Assembly (NCBI GenBank): GCA_964019425.1
Contig: OZ025859.1
Span: 372,001-436,000, forward strand
DNA length: 64,000 bases
Direction: 5' to 3'
DNA from: Flectonema sp. DT1601
Lineage: Eukaryota > Euglenozoa > Diplonemea > Diplonemida > Diplonemidae
The position numbers and the translations under genes are program-made. The notes beneath the pieces are model-generated. The model was not told the origin of the DNA. It did not search any database and saw only the letters and a list, made by a program, of their open reading frames with translations. Positions 16,523 through 28,998 of the stretch are shown here, piece after piece (position 1 is the stretch's first letter; each line of letters begins with the position of its first letter).

Positions 16523-19262
16523 ATGAGTAAGTTAGTAGGTTTCAAGCACCCTATCCAGGATGTCTATATAATGGCTTCCTACATGCATATGGAACGTCAG
16601 CGGATACGCACTACCGTGTGAACAATGCGTCTGGAACTTCCAATCCTTTCCGGAACTAGCGAATAATATCTTTAATATAAAATTCGATACATACCTTCCA
16701 CCATCCGTCTTCATTAAGGAACTTGAAGATACTCCAGCACTCGCATATGCAGACACATTATGTGAAGTCAGAAAGCAGATACATGGGTTTGACATTGTAA
16801 AGTGTTACTCTTCTCAACTTATGAATAGTGAATGTGATTTCCCTGTCTTTTGTGCATTCGATGCAATTGAAGTCTACACAGGTGGGAATATTAAAGTTGG
16901 TGAATATCGAATTAAATGTGACTTCAAAATGGGAAGAGGATATATGTCATATACTAAAGGATGGTACAACTATGAGACGGTTCGACATTGCCTTGATATC
17001 GGAAGCATCACATTAGACGATATTGATATGCAATTAATCAGTTCCAGAACTACCATTCCACATAACCACTTCAAGGAGTTCGTTGCTTTCAATCTTTAAG
17101 ACATTTAAGGAGGCCGATGCAAAACTTCTAGTCAACTCATTTATCGGTACTCTTGGAAAAAAGTATAGGACAAAGTCACAATCCGCAATCTGTACAGACA
17201 TGGGCTCAGCAGCTGCCTTATACTACTTTTATTCTGAAAAAGAAAACACCATTTGTAACATTTCAAAGTTCAATAATATCTATATTGTCAAGACTAAGCA
17301 CAGAACATATAGAAACACAAATTATCTACCAATCAATAGACAGATCGTCCACATGGCATCAATCATGATCGATAAATTAATTAGAAGGACGAATTCACCT
17401 GTATATGCTATATACACAGATGCAGTCTACTTTAAACATGACCTAGAATTCGAAACCAATGAAGAGACGATTGGGGGTATTCTGGCATCCACTACTAAAG
17501 CCAAAAAGATGATCAGAGTATTAGCTAAGGTTGAAGATTTTCCACCACTAGATACCACTTCAGATGACTGGAAACCCGTCGACACTTCTCATATAATAGG
17601 ATCAAAAGTAATTGAAGGACCAGGTGGTTCGGGTAAGACATATCATGCGATCAGAACCTGCATGAAGCAATATGTAAGTGGCGGTAAGAAGTGTATTGCA
17701 CTATCTACTTCTCATAAATCAGTCCAAGTAATTAAGAGCCTATGCCAAGGAAGCGGTTTTCGAGGCCGATGTAAGAACATTTGCTGCATTCTTTGGATAT
17801 GAGGAGACACAAACTAATTGGAAGAAAGATGTAGAGGATATTGATCTAATCGTTGTGGAGGAATACTGTATGGCTAGTATGAGATGTATGAAGTTGCTAC
17901 CGGAAATAAACAAGATAAACATCCACTTTATTCAAGTAGGAGATCCAAATCAAAACCTTCCTTATTGAGAGCAAAGAACAACCATATGCCTACAACACAT
18001 CATTAGTCTTGAAGAAATTAGTTGATTACAACTACTTAAAGATGAGTTATAATGAAAAGTCAGCTAGATACGATACCAAGTTAAACAGGGTTCAAGCCAA
18101 ATTCATCGAAACTGGAAAGCTACCAAATGAAATGTATGGCAAAATGAGGTATGGTAGAGACATCCAATACTTAGCATGCACCAAAAAAACCTGCCAGATT
18201 GTAAATGATGAGCTCACTAATGGATTTAAGTATAAAGTAGGCATGCGATTTGCATCCTAGCAGGGATAGCGGAAGGAAGTGGACGAGCCGTGAGCCAGAT
18301 GGTACCTCTATTATTAGTATTGCACTATCTACTTCTCATAAATCAGTCCAAGTAATTAAGAGCCTATGCCAAGGAAGCGAGTTATAATAAACATTAGTTG
18401 CCCAGAAAGGAAGATGTATAACTCACAAACATTTACTATCACAAAAAATATCAGATGCGGGTATCACACTCAATGGTAGTGAGAAACCATTCAAGAAATC
18501 ATCATTCAGGAGCAAGATTGGTGGTAAGGCCAACATAGATCCAGCTTATTGTGTAACAATCCATAAGTATCAAGGCGATAAGGTACCTGGTAGGTTAATG
18601 ATACTCGATGCAGAAAAATACCGCTTCGATCGCTACTTAATGTACACTGCTATCACCAGAGCTACAAAGTGGGAGAATATAACAATCGTTGGCAGGGGGG
18701 GGTAAAACATATAAGAAGAAGGAGTTTAAGGTAACCCATCATGAACCCGGAAGATGTAAGGAAGGATCCATTTATGAAATAGTGAACGAGAAGGAGGAGC
18801 GGATATATATCGGTCAGACGATAGATCCCAACCGCAGAAAGAAATGAGCATATCGAAAGTGGACTACTTAAAGAAGGATACAAGCTAAATGTGATCAGTT
18901 CAGTGTTATTCAGATTCCAGAATGAACTCGACTCAATCGAAGTCAAATATATTCATCAGTCAATCGACGATGGATGTACCTTAACTAATAAAAATATATT
19001 CAAATCTAAGCGTCAATCAAAACCACTAGAACCAAACGATATAACAATGATGGATGAGACATTCGTGATCGAAGACACCGCTAAAAACCAAAAAATTATA
19101 TATTAAAAGGGTCCGAACCGATGGTATAAATATATGAAGGGTGAAATTACAAAGAAATATAATATCAAAGGCAATAAACTGAAACGAGTGAGAATGAATA
19201 GGGATGAGGCCATGAAGCATATGAAGATTAGACAGACTGAACTGCGGGAACAATATAACTAA
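16523..19262 (+). pseudogene. Polymerase/SF1 helicase/GIY-YIG relic (copy 2)
   Basis: Same length and order of parts as 2373-5112. It is broken in several places in essentially the same manner as copy 1, which shows that decay came before duplication. Confidence 0.72.
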
Positions 19263-20299
19263 AACACCGCACATACATATCTATACATTATCCATCTTTT
19301 TTTTTATATCAAACGGATTTTCACCGTACATTATTGATTCAAGACACAAGGACTGATTCCACGTAAGTGTGGGTGGCTGGTGTCGAATCACTCTTCGTCA
19401 CATAGTATGCCCTATCTTTTTTGCACCGAAAAAATAAAAATGATTCAATCCACGAGCGCTGATTCTGCGGGGGGCGCGCTTCCCCCCTCTCACATAGTAT
19501 GCCCTACGAAATTATAGCCCTCCAAATAACCCGGTTCCCTATCCAACTGGTAGGGAAATATTCTTGTGGGGAAAAACCCGCGAGTTTGAAAAAAAATCTC
19601 CAAATCCGCGAGAATATTTCCCCGCAAGAATATTTCCCCGCGAGAATATTTCCCTTTACAGTAACATTGTTTATTCTTTTTTTTTTGCATTTAACAAGTA
19701 TTGTAAGAACGAAAAAGAATGTTGGCAGCACACGTAAACCTCCTTTAGCTTTATCAGTTTAAGTCGGTTCACGGTTTCGTGCACAAACAAAAAATCACAG
19801 TGTTATATCATTATTTTCTGTATAGTTGAAGTTAAAGCCAATTCTTTTTTAATATTCTTTTTATTTATTTTTTAAAAAAAAAACAATCAGTTTAGCGTCT
19901 TGACCAGGACCAGGACGAATAAACAAGCAAACAATTCGCGAACCTCAAGAAGAAACACCCAGGGTGGGTTGGGTGGGAAAAAGTTTAAAGTTTTAAGTAA
20001 ATAAGCAAAATTTGCTAAGGAAAGGAATATAATGTTAAGTGTTTAGCGAATAGATAAACAAACGGCTTCCAGAGCACAGAGCAAATCATCGCAACAGAGC
20101 CGTTCAGTCCAAGCATTGCATAGAACGCAAAGTATTAAGTTCAGAGTGCATTTTAGTTAAGGGAGGGGTATTTTTCTTTCCGTTCCGATAGAGCGGGAAG
20201 AGAGAATGTAATAAAAAATTTTCTGTACTTTATTGATTTCCTACCATTACCTGGTGAGAGTCGATTTTGTGCGGGTTTTCTGACAGACATAAAACTATA
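19263..20299. other. Non-coding spacer (copy 2), with hairpin 19552-19654
   Basis: Equivalent to 5113-6106, with the three 16-bp units and their inverted arm, plus about 43 bases near 19780 absent from copy 1. No gene seen. Confidence 0.6.
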
Positions 20300-21292
20300 A
20301 TGAGCAGTTGTAAGGAGCTGCTTTTGGATGTGATGCGGCTAGTACAAGAAGTGGAGAAAGGACTAGCAGGAGAAGAAAAGAGAAGGAGGGTTTTGACTCT
20401 CACGATGAGAGTGCTGGAGCAACTGACGGAGGACTCCGGTGAGAAACAAGGAGAGTCGTCAAAGAGAAAGACGACAGAGCTAGAGAGGAAGGGGAAGGAG
20501 TCCGGGGGACAACGACAGGAAGCGGCGAGCACGGTGATAGAGCTACCCCAGAGTTATCGCCGCTCCAATTGGAATATGCGTCCTGAAGCAGAAGTGAATA
20601 TGCGTCCTCAGGCGGATTATAATTTTCGTACCGAACATCAAACCTGTCCACCAATTCCTGGTGGTTACCATCACTTGAATAGTTCAGACGTTAGTAATGT
20701 TCCTTATCATATGGCAGCACAGAGTGAAGTCTTGATGCAAATGGCGGCGATGATGAGGGAACAGAGCAGGCCGAAAGGTAGTGATAAAGACGATTTAGCT
20801 CTTGAACCAAACTTCGCGACAGATGCGAAGCAATTTGTTCAATGGCGTGGGATTATCGGTAATCCTGCCGATCCGCATGCGACGGATAATTTAATTCGTG
20901 ATCTTTACGCAAAGTATGTTTCGGCTGCTACCGCTAGCTCGTTGTTTCAGTTTAGTCAGCTGAATAGAGATTGGGAGATGCTGAAGGACGGTATAATCTC
21001 GGTACGGGATTTTGTGTCCTTCGGATATTATAGGTGGTACGACATGCCGGCGTACACTCGAAACCTTAATAGAATGTACCGCAGACTGATATTCTCATCC
21101 AATGAATTCAAGAAGTTGCATAACACTCCTAGGAGTGGCAAAGGCGGTCAGGTACAGAGGTACACAAGTAGTAGGGAAGGGACATGTCTGGCCCAGTTTC
21201 ATATTCACTCTAATTTGAAGTCATACAGCCAACAGCTTCCATATCTGCAGAGCAAACCCTACCTATGCAAATCTGCAAATCTGCAGACCTAG
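20300..21292 (+). CDS. Coiled-coil ORF, short variant (copy 2)
   Basis: Carries the N-terminus of coiled-coil ORF 1 (MSSCKELLLDVMRLVQEVEK) joined in frame to the VNMRPE repeats and C-terminal region of ORF 2. It lacks about 570 bp, including the globular region and coiled coil found in copies 1 and 3. The join lies at TCCAATTGGAA, next to the same CCAATTGG core found in the palindrome array. It supports the view that the two ORFs elsewhere belong together, but does not prove it. Confidence 0.45.
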   Translation: MSSCKELLLDVMRLVQEVEKGLAGEEKRRRVLTLTMRVLEQLTEDSGEKQGESSKRKTTELERKGKESGGQRQEAASTVIELPQSYRRSNWNMRPEAEVNMRPQADYNFRTEHQTCPPIPGGYHHLNSSDVSNVPYHMAAQSEVLMQMAAMMREQSRPKGSDKDDLALEPNFATDAKQFVQWRGIIGNPADPHATDNLIRDLYAKYVSAATASSLFQFSQLNRDWEMLKDGIISVRDFVSFGYYRWYDMPAYTRNLNRMYRRLIFSSNEFKKLHNTPRSGKGGQVQRYTSSREGTCLAQFHIHSNLKSYSQQLPYLQSKPYLCKSANLQT

Positions 21293-21485
21293 AGACCTTC
21301 TGTGAAATATATTGAGGGGTAGGCGTGAATATGCACCTACCATAGTAACTTAAACTACAACCTTGAAGCACTACTCTAACTTACTACACCCAGATGCAAC
21401 GTTTCACTTGAACACATAGCATGCACTAATATATACCACCTTCACAGTTTACATTCAGACACAACATTCACCAACACATTAGAAG

Positions 21486-21721
21486 ATGAGCAACACACCA
21501 TACCTACCGTTCCCAATCGAACTGCTACGCACACCTGAACACAACCGATGGCCACATGTGGGATCGACCCCAAGACCTTTGAGAATTATGTAGTAGAGTC
21601 ATCCACCGCTTTCAAGGAGAAGCTCACGAAGGATGGGATCGACTTGGACACCCTCTCGGAGATGGAACACACACTGAGACTGTCAGGCTTCGTCCTTGGG
21701 CAGTTCTTCGAATCACTCTAG
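21486..21721 (+). pseudogene. Relic of the 79-aa ORF (copy 2)
   Basis: Same context as 7844-8083: it follows a 52-bp leader copy and precedes the palindrome array. It is not open along its full length in this copy. Confidence 0.4.
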
Positions 21722-21761
21722 TCAACAGTCAGATCAATTTAGTTCACTTTTTTTCTTGCAC

Positions 21762-21949
21762 ATCCTCCAATTGGAGGATAAGCTTACATACCAATGATTG
21801 ACCAATTGGTCGATCAACACATAGACCAATTGGTACATATGCGTAGTTGCTGTTAGACACCCTCCAATTGGAGGATGTCTGAAGTCAGGATACTTAAGAA
21901 TTCCGACTACTAAGGGGTGTCTTTACAGTATGCTCCAATTGGAGCATAC
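21762..21949. promoter_or_regulatory. CCAATTGG palindrome array (copy 2)
   Basis: All five palindromes of 8124-8311 are present with the same arms and spacing. Confidence 0.78.
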
Positions 21950-22045
21950 CTCAACAGGATGTGGACTAATAAGGAGATACCTTGGATGAATATTTTCACT
22001 TGAACACATAGCATGCACTAATATATACCACCATCACAGTCTACA

Positions 22046-22180
22046 ATGAGTGACACTTCTTCAACAAACGATATCTATAACATCACTATCCAAGAGATGA
22101 ATAGAGGTTTACAAGCACTCTCTGAGCTAAAGCTAGCCCTCGAAGCTTTTGAGGCCTTCATCGACTCCTTCGATATCTAG
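22046..22180 (+). CDS. Small ORF, 44 aa (copy 2)
   Basis: Identical in sequence and context to 8408-8542. Confidence 0.42.
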   Translation: MSDTSSTNDIYNITIQEMNRGLQALSELKLALEAFEAFIDSFDI

Positions 22181-22260
22181 ATTGATACGGATGCTTACCT
22201 TTTTTTCTTGCTGAACCAAGAAGGGTGGGTGGATACTTAAAAATTCTAACTTTACTAACA

Positions 22261-23730
22261 CTATGGGATCTCAATGCTACCATATGCAAGGGTCTGCTTA
22301 CCATCAGGGCATATGTACCGCTTGTCATCATATCTACTGAGTGCAACACGTTGGAACTCCTTTGTCATCAGTCTTGTACTCTTACTGGTTATGGAGTTGT
22401 AGGTCACGGACTTACTCTCACCAGTCTCAAGAGTGTTAGAGAAGTCATCTAATTTCAACTTTGCAGGCTTGGATCTTGGAACTCCCTTAGCTTTTACATG
22501 TGATTGGACTTCATCTGTGATGGTGTAAGCATATGTCTTGGCTCTTAAGAAGACACCCTCGCTGATCAGTTTACCATCCGTCTCATCCTTGAAGTACCCC
22601 GCAACTTTCTTGTGTTTGTTTGAGTATAGGAAGTGGTCCTCAGGGTAGTTGCAGGTGTCCAGTTCATCCTTGATACCTTCTAATGACTTATGCAGGTCAT
22701 CTGTCTTGATTTGTAGGATGAAGCTGTCAGTGTCTGTGTATACAAGCGATATGTTGTCCCGTCCATAGTGTGGGATTAGCTTGTCATAGAAGAAGCCTGA
22801 CATGAGTTGCTTGCTGTAGTCTAAGATCTGGCTTCCAGCGTATACAGGCTTGTTGAGAGTTACACTCCGCTTGTGCATATCCAACATGCAGAAGTTACCA
22901 ATGTCAACTCTGCTGAACTTGAACGCATAGTGGGATTGTTCCTTAACCAGTTTGTCATAGTCGTTCTCAACAATCTTGCATGAAGCACGACCACGAACAT
23001 TCTCTAGTGTCTTGCCATAGACTGCGTTATTCAGTAACTTGTAAAGATCCTTCTCAAACTCATTCTTAGCCTGCTGTCTGAACCCAGTGTTCAACTCAAT
23101 GTACTGTCTAAGCCAAGCCTTCTGATCATAGCTGACAACGCGATGAACCTCCTTCAACACCAGCCCGTGATCCAACAGGAATGATAGGTACTCGATGTTG
23201 TAGATCTGTTTGATCCTTGGCTTGAAGTCGCATATCAACTTCTTATGACCAGCCTTGTCCTTCAACTCACCCTTCTGATATGGAGACAGTTCATCATAGT
23301 CTACTGATCTGTTGTAAGGTGCGAGCGGGAAGTCCCAATGGTCTTTGTGTAACGATTCAGGATAGTCGAGGTCAACCTCTATCGCGTATCCTGTTGGTTG
23401 TTGATTGTCATAGCTCCTTATGAACTCTGGGGTTACAAATGAGGTGTCCTTCACCCACTGGAAGTTTGCATAGGGCAAGAACTTCATCATGGCCCATCCA
23501 TACAAGTTGTTTGCATCGGTGTACCAAAGATAGCTCCTGTGAAGATAACTCCTGTGGATGGTATCCTCTCTAGCCATAAAATCGCGAATAGATATCAGAA
23601 CGCCACCATCAGCTTTATATACATCCCAAATCGGCTGGATGACATGGACCACATTGAGGCAACAAGACATCGCGAAGTTACTAAGCTTATGAAAGATTAT
23701 CGAGAGAGTCAGGCAAACATCAAGAAGCAT
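22261..23730 (-). CDS. Family B DNA polymerase, C-terminal part (relic, copy 2)
   Basis: The 489 residues are identical to those of 8623-10092, with motifs A, B and C at the same positions. Truncated fossil. Confidence 0.85.
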   Translation of the reverse strand: MLLDVCLTLSIIFHKLSNFAMSCCLNVVHVIQPIWDVYKADGGVLISIRDFMAREDTIHRSYLHRSYLWYTDANNLYGWAMMKFLPYANFQWVKDTSFVTPEFIRSYDNQQPTGYAIEVDLDYPESLHKDHWDFPLAPYNRSVDYDELSPYQKGELKDKAGHKKLICDFKPRIKQIYNIEYLSFLLDHGLVLKEVHRVVSYDQKAWLRQYIELNTGFRQQAKNEFEKDLYKLLNNAVYGKTLENVRGRASCKIVENDYDKLVKEQSHYAFKFSRVDIGNFCMLDMHKRSVTLNKPVYAGSQILDYSKQLMSGFFYDKLIPHYGRDNISLVYTDTDSFILQIKTDDLHKSLEGIKDELDTCNYPEDHFLYSNKHKKVAGYFKDETDGKLISEGVFLRAKTYAYTITDEVQSHVKAKGVPRSKPAKLKLDDFSNTLETGESKSVTYNSITSKSTRLMTKEFQRVALSRYDDKRYICPDGKQTLAYGSIEIP

Positions 23731-24003
23731 AACAAAGCCAACAAAGACAAACGAGCGAACTTAGAAAAGAAGCTCAAAAAGCAAAAGGCACACAATGAGG
23801 TAAAAGAAGAAGATGAAGGCAAGGATGACAGTGCGGAAAGGGAATTTATTCTTAAAGCATTGGGAAGTTCTCTGAAGGATATCGGAATCGATAAGGATAG
23901 GGCGTGGCAGATATTCAAACAGCAAGAAGGGAACAGACAAACACGTTTAGAAGCAACAATCATTGCATACAGAGAAGAGATGTATCAAGCCACACGAGCC
24001 TAG
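23644..24003 (+). CDS. Lysine-rich coiled-coil ORF, 119 aa (copy 2)
   Basis: Same protein and antisense overlap with the polymerase as at 10006-10365. Confidence 0.42.
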   Translation: MDHIEATRHREVTKLMKDYRESQANIKKHNKANKDKRANLEKKLKKQKAHNEVKEEDEGKDDSAEREFILKALGSSLKDIGIDKDRAWQIFKQQEGNRQTRLEATIIAYREEMYQATRA

Positions 24004-24378
24004 CCTCCCGCTTCCTAGCCTCCTGCCACACAACCCTTAGCCTCCTGCAGACCACACTACAGGACCCTAGAACGCTCAACGCGGGACCCTAGACACTGCA
24101 ACACAGTACCCTAGATAACTGGACCCTAGAAATTCTGAGTAGTTTCATACATACATTTTTTACTCTTAATATCGATTCGCTGAAGTTTATACCTCCCAAC
24201 ATATCTTTTCCCAGAGTTCGACAAAGAGCGAATGTAAGAAAACCTAACCAATTTGCCGACTCTGTTTTCTAACTACTAATACGGAGCAGTGCTGTAACAG
24301 GCATACATCTCTTTCTACTTCGAGTAGTGCTATAACAGGCATTGCGATTATTTCTACTTTGAGTTATGCTATAACAGG

Positions 24379-24492
24379 CACATCTCCTTCTACTACTTTT
24401 GAGTAGCTATAACAGGCACATCTCCTTCTACTACTTTTGAGTAGCTATAACAGGCACATCTCCTTCTACTACTTTTGAGTAGCTATAACAGG
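24379..24492. repeat. 38-bp minisatellite, three units (copy 2)
   Basis: Same three perfect units as copy 1, preceded by the same diverged units and by the ACCCTAGA-rich spacer (24004-24378). Confidence 0.92.
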
Positions 24493-24736
24493 CGTGAATT
24501 ATATCATTCCTCCACAGTTTCACCTTTCGACCCACAACAATGGCTGATCTGTAGCACAGGAAACATGAGAGGACAAAAAGATTGTTGATAACACTCGAAA
24601 AAGAAACCGGTAAATTATGAAGCCGGTGCAAGTAGTCTCTGAATCAAGGAAATTTAATACAGGTAACAATCTATTTCCCACAGGATACCCCCCCCAAAAA
24701 AAACAACAACAACACCCAAAAGCAAAAACAACAACC

Positions 24737-25849
24737 ATGACATCTCCACCAAGTGACCTGCAGGGTGACCAGGATTACAGAAAACAATGGAATGTGACCG
24801 TAGCCGAGATCGCAGCAATCAAAGAGATTCAGATGGCAGAAATTAAAGGGAAAGACCTCAGCGAAGAACAAAAGGGAATTAAGGCGTTAGCAGAAATGAA
24901 TCATGGTAACCTTGTCAACTACCTTAAGAAACTAGAGGAGAAAGAGAAAGAATACATGAAGCTGTTGAAGCCTACTGAGGTATAATTTTACTTTTTGTTT
25001 GTATCGCATTTCGGGGTAAACCTCTGAACGGGTCCGACCTTTTTTTGTATTGGTCACAGTGCAGCCCTTCTGGCATGGTCATCACGCACTTAATAAACAT
25101 TATTTAAAATACAGGCCAACCAATATCCATATCTGGAAGTCAAAGGAATAGACCCAAATGTGTTTAATGAATCACGCACAGCATCAATTACGTCGAGCAA
25201 GATGAGTTCGACTTGGAAGGTAGATATGGAAGCCTGTGAGGTCTGTGGGACCACAGAAGGACTTTCTCGTGCTCATATTATCTGCACACGAGCAGATGCC
25301 GACAGCATGGACATCGAGTACGAATCTAATCGCAACGTGCTTGTACTCTGTGGAACAAAAGACGGTTACACGTCAAGTAGTCGCCCAAGAACATGGAAAT
25401 GTCACGCAATGTTCGACAGAAAAATAATGTCATTCATCCACGACCCGAATGATGAATCAATGACCAAGTTCTTTGTCATCGGTGGCCCACACCACGGCAA
25501 GGAGGTAACCTTAAAGCATAAGCCACACAGACGAACACTGCACTCACATTTTGCACACTGCTTAAGAAATGAAAGTTTCAAGGGCTTGGTTACAGTGAAA
25601 ACGGGTGGTGAAGGGTTTTCGGAAATCGTGGAGTGGGCCAAAAAAGTCGCACCTATAACCTCTGAAGCCAGCACCCCTGAAAAGAAAGAACAAAACAGAA
25701 TGGAAGATGCATACATGCCACACAAACCTAGTTCTCCACCAGAAGGCCAGCAAAGCGGTGGTATTAACAGCTTCTCCAAAAAAGGGCCGTGTCGGTACTT
25801 CAATAATGGTGGCTGTGTGTGGGGTAATAAATGTTGGTTTTCACACTGA
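24737..25849 (+). CDS. Spliced HNH-CCCH gene (copy 2)
   Basis: Exons 24737-24979 and 25115-25849. As copy 1, with Arg for Ser in the ...RPRTWKCHAMFD stretch and CVWGNKCW in the CCCH finger (CVRGNKCW in copy 1); the finger cysteines are unaffected. It belongs to the variant group with HFAHC and GGEGF. Confidence 0.75.
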
Positions 25850-26152
25850 CTTTCAACTTTATTATTAAGTGAACAGTGGACAAGACTCTTCATGCTTTCC
25901 TCTTTGGAAATATTGAGCCACTAGTCCACTAAAAAACCATTTTACGTTTGCCATCTCTCATCTCAGCTGTGGTCTCAGAAGTGGACTAGTTCAACTGCAG
26001 TTAACGCATTTTGAGGTAAACCTGTCTGAACGGATCCGACCTTTTTTTGTATTGGTCACAGTACAGCCCTTCAGATTGAGTTGTTCTCTTAAAGTGAAAC
26101 CACATTAGTAGGTATTCTTATAGTTAACACCAGCACCAAAAAAAACAACTAG

Positions 26153-26986
26153 ATGTTGAATAAGAAAGAAATGCGGCAGATGATGAGGGAAGAATTGCAG
26201 GAAATGAAACACATGCCTTGGCAAGCACCCAGTTCAGTGGCAACATCGACAAACTACACAGATTGTTCGCACATTTCCATTGCGGCTTCAGAGATATACA
26301 CAAACGCAAAGGAATCCCGTCTTGTGAAAAACGCGTTGTCGCAGTGCTTTGGTACGAATTTCCAGTGGAAGGACATCTTTACTGTGACTGTAGCACCAGC
26401 ACAGGATCTCGCTAATTTCTTCGAACAGGTAAGCGATGTGATTTGCACTAGTGTCGAAACAGATACGCGGTGGAATCTACCATGGCACCTACCCAAGTTC
26501 AATAAGGATTCTTTGGTCTTGGGGAAAGAACTAATGCTGCATATTCGGTCCTGTCGGCTGGAATTTGTGCTGAGTATCGCTTCTATTATGGCTGGGGATT
26601 ATGTCATGGGACCCAATGCAGCACTTGGTGCATGTCATGGGAACTTAATCTATTGTGAGGTGGAGTCTGGTACCGCAGGGGAAGGTGGTTTCTATCAAAC
26701 TGCGTGTGGTTTGTGCAGTCTTGCAAGGTCAGCTGCAGAGTTGGGACTTAACCAGTCTTATTATGGCATCTACTTTATGAAGAGCGGGCACAAGCACTTG
26801 CAGTGTGCCAGACTCTGTCGGGTAGAAATTGTTGGAGGACAGCCAGTATTCTCTGCTGATGGGACATACTCCATGGATCAAGTGCCCAATCTAGTCCGTT
26901 CGTTGTTAGGACTTACTCAACAGTTTTTTCTAAACCCAGCTCGAGACACATCTGAGATGAATGATACTGATGTGGAAATGAATTAA
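26153..26986 (+). CDS. PD-(D/E)XK-like protein, 277 aa (copy 2)
   Basis: Same protein as 12515-13348 with a few substitutions (DLANFF, TDTRWN, ELMLH, RLEFVL). The CEVES strand and FYQTA helix are unchanged. The shared 66-bp module lies upstream at 26004-26072. Confidence 0.5.
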   Translation: MLNKKEMRQMMREELQEMKHMPWQAPSSVATSTNYTDCSHISIAASEIYTNAKESRLVKNALSQCFGTNFQWKDIFTVTVAPAQDLANFFEQVSDVICTSVETDTRWNLPWHLPKFNKDSLVLGKELMLHIRSCRLEFVLSIASIMAGDYVMGPNAALGACHGNLIYCEVESGTAGEGGFYQTACGLCSLARSAAELGLNQSYYGIYFMKSGHKHLQCARLCRVEIVGGQPVFSADGTYSMDQVPNLVRSLLGLTQQFFLNPARDTSEMNDTDVEMN

Positions 26987-27126
26987 TGAAGTCCTCTAAA
27001 CAACCACCGTCTTCCTTGCTAAAAGTGTTGATTCGTGATAAGATTGGTAGACGCCAGAGAGCCAAAAGGTTTTGAACACATCTCATGCTTATGTATATAA
27101 GAACAAAACATATTCAGCCGAACAAC

Positions 27127-28191
27127 ATGTCAAGCGATGAATTGAAGCTTGTTATGGAGCTTGCCCAGGCTGTTGCGAAGGAGAGGGAGTTGGTGTTGAA
27201 GCAGGAGATCAAGGAGTGGCAGGGGGAACTGAGGGAGGCTGAGCTTGATGAAGAAGAGGCAGCAGAAGGGCGTGGAAAGCGATTTCTGGTGAAGAAGATA
27301 AGGGACCTAAAGGAGAACATCGCAAAAGCCGAGGCAGCCTTAGAGAAACTAAGAAGTGGTGAAGATGTGGCAACGAAGTTGGCTGCAGTCCGGGGTGGGA
27401 AAGTACCCGCTGAAACCACACCTCCAACCCGGGAATTACAGCAGCTGATGATTTCGAACTCCCCTGCTTTGGATGGGCCTGTTAGAGCTTCGGCTGCTGG
27501 TAAGTCTGCAAATAGCGCTGAAAGCCAGACAATTGATTCCGTTTTTTGTAAATTGAATGAAAATACCAAGTGGATGCCTTTTGACACAATCCCATCAACT
27601 GAAAAAACACCAACCACCTTGTTTGGAATCTTATTGTCACAACAGAGATTATTGCGTTTAGAAGTGTGTTTTTCGAATCAAAATTACAAGTTCACCAGAG
27701 AATTTGCTACACCCTCAGGAGTTACAAGATCACTCTCCGGTATTCCTGATTGTTTGGTGTGTCTTAGTTCAAGCTTCGACAAGATCAAGCCAGCTAAAGG
27801 TTGCGGGCTCGATGTCTTGCATGACACTCGTAAAAAGCTGAAGGTTGTACTTATCAAACACGAATCCGGCGATAAGGGTCGCGATGAATCTATTAAGCAG
27901 CTTGCTGTTACAATGTGGTGTTTCAATAAAGAACGTGTGAACAGGAAGATACCACTCTATGGGATTGTAATTTGCAATAATGGTCTCATTCACCCGCTGA
28001 AGCTAACCACCACCAATGATGGACAGGAGCAGATACATACTGATGGGTGCTTATCGTCAGGTTACGTGGATAAGCTATGTCTGGCAATGCTTAAACAGAA
28101 AGTCGATGAAGCGGAATGTTGGAATGTTAATGAAGTCGCACCGACTAGGAAGAAGAAGGCCAACAAGGTGAAGCGAAAAAAGCATGCATAA
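27127..28191 (+). CDS. Header (cassette A) with PD-(D/E)XK-like domain, 354 aa (copy 2)
   Basis: Near-identical to 13489-14553; LMISNSP replaces LMIPNSP in the linker. Same basic tail. Confidence 0.6.
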   Translation: MSSDELKLVMELAQAVAKERELVLKQEIKEWQGELREAELDEEEAAEGRGKRFLVKKIRDLKENIAKAEAALEKLRSGEDVATKLAAVRGGKVPAETTPPTRELQQLMISNSPALDGPVRASAAGKSANSAESQTIDSVFCKLNENTKWMPFDTIPSTEKTPTTLFGILLSQQRLLRLEVCFSNQNYKFTREFATPSGVTRSLSGIPDCLVCLSSSFDKIKPAKGCGLDVLHDTRKKLKVVLIKHESGDKGRDESIKQLAVTMWCFNKERVNRKIPLYGIVICNNGLIHPLKLTTTNDGQEQIHTDGCLSSGYVDKLCLAMLKQKVDEAECWNVNEVAPTRKKKANKVKRKKHA

Positions 28192-28713
28192 GTTAGTTTG
28201 TTTTTAGACTTGCACTTCCCCTGCAATAGCGGCTTCTCGTAACTTTTTGATTTGACTTCTTATGTTCCCGGTTGTCGCCAGTAGTAAAAATATGATGAAT
28301 AAACTGAGTTCGAAAATCCAGACGTCTTCAGTAGCGGTTTTCTTTTAGGCCCGCACGTCTTTAGATTTTTTTCAACCTTCTACTTAGATCTTTCTTTTCT
28401 ATTTGGCATACCCACTTGATTCTTATTCCTATTCCCACCCTTGTTACTTTTCTTTCCACTCGGGGGATCCCTAAGTTTCTCTTTCATTTTCCTTCTCTCC
28501 CCTTTGCTTTTATTCTATTTCTTCAATGAGTTTTCTGCTGAAAGAAGACAACAAATCGGAAATAATCAAAAATACCAAGAGTCACCGCAATCATCTCTTC
28601 ACAATACAGGGACACCATTGCAATTGCAATGAGATCATCAGGACATCAGCGACCCTTTACATCATTCAGCAGATCCAAGCAATCGATTGATTTTGGATCC
28701 AATTCACCATCAG

Positions 28714-28998
28714 ATGTATGATGCACGCGGGGGAGGGAATGTCTGTGGTGTTACATTTTTTATGGATGATAGTGATCACAACACAAGAGAACAGACTACT
28801 ACCTTACACGTTTTGTATGCCAATTCCAATGCAGCGGGTTACTCAGGAAGCCTTCGCAATGCAACTTTCAAGAGCACCAATCACTATACTGTTCAAATCC
28901 AGCACCCTGAACCTCAAGAACTCCACAAGTACTTGAATCCACGGCACAGGATTCGTGTAAAGTCCCTGTTGTTGGGTTTACTTTACTATCCTTTCTAA
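28714..28998 (+). CDS. Small ORF (copy 3), C-terminus altered by a junction
   Basis: Same state as the copy at 15076: native up to KYLNPRH and then runs into protease-side sequence. Confidence 0.35.
   Translation: MYDARGGGNVCGVTFFMDDSDHNTREQTTTLHVLYANSNAAGYSGSLRNATFKSTNHYTVQIQHPEPQELHKYLNPRHRIRVKSLLLGLLYYPF

Larger units (their letters stand above)
15066..28703. repeat. Tandem mega-unit, copy 2 (13,638 bp)
   Basis: Second head-to-tail copy. From about position 8100 of copy 1 onward the two align at a constant offset of 13,638 bases for more than 6 kb. It has the same gene order, the same relic state of the virus-like genes and the same three-unit minisatellite. It carries a shorter internal variant of the coiled-coil gene and lacks the copy-1 insert. 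Confidence 0.93.

Noticed and set aside
15066-28703. LTR retrotransposon bounded by the repeated small-ORF segments.
   Set aside because: No reverse transcriptase, integrase, primer-binding site or TG...CA ends; the repeats are simply tandem-unit boundaries.
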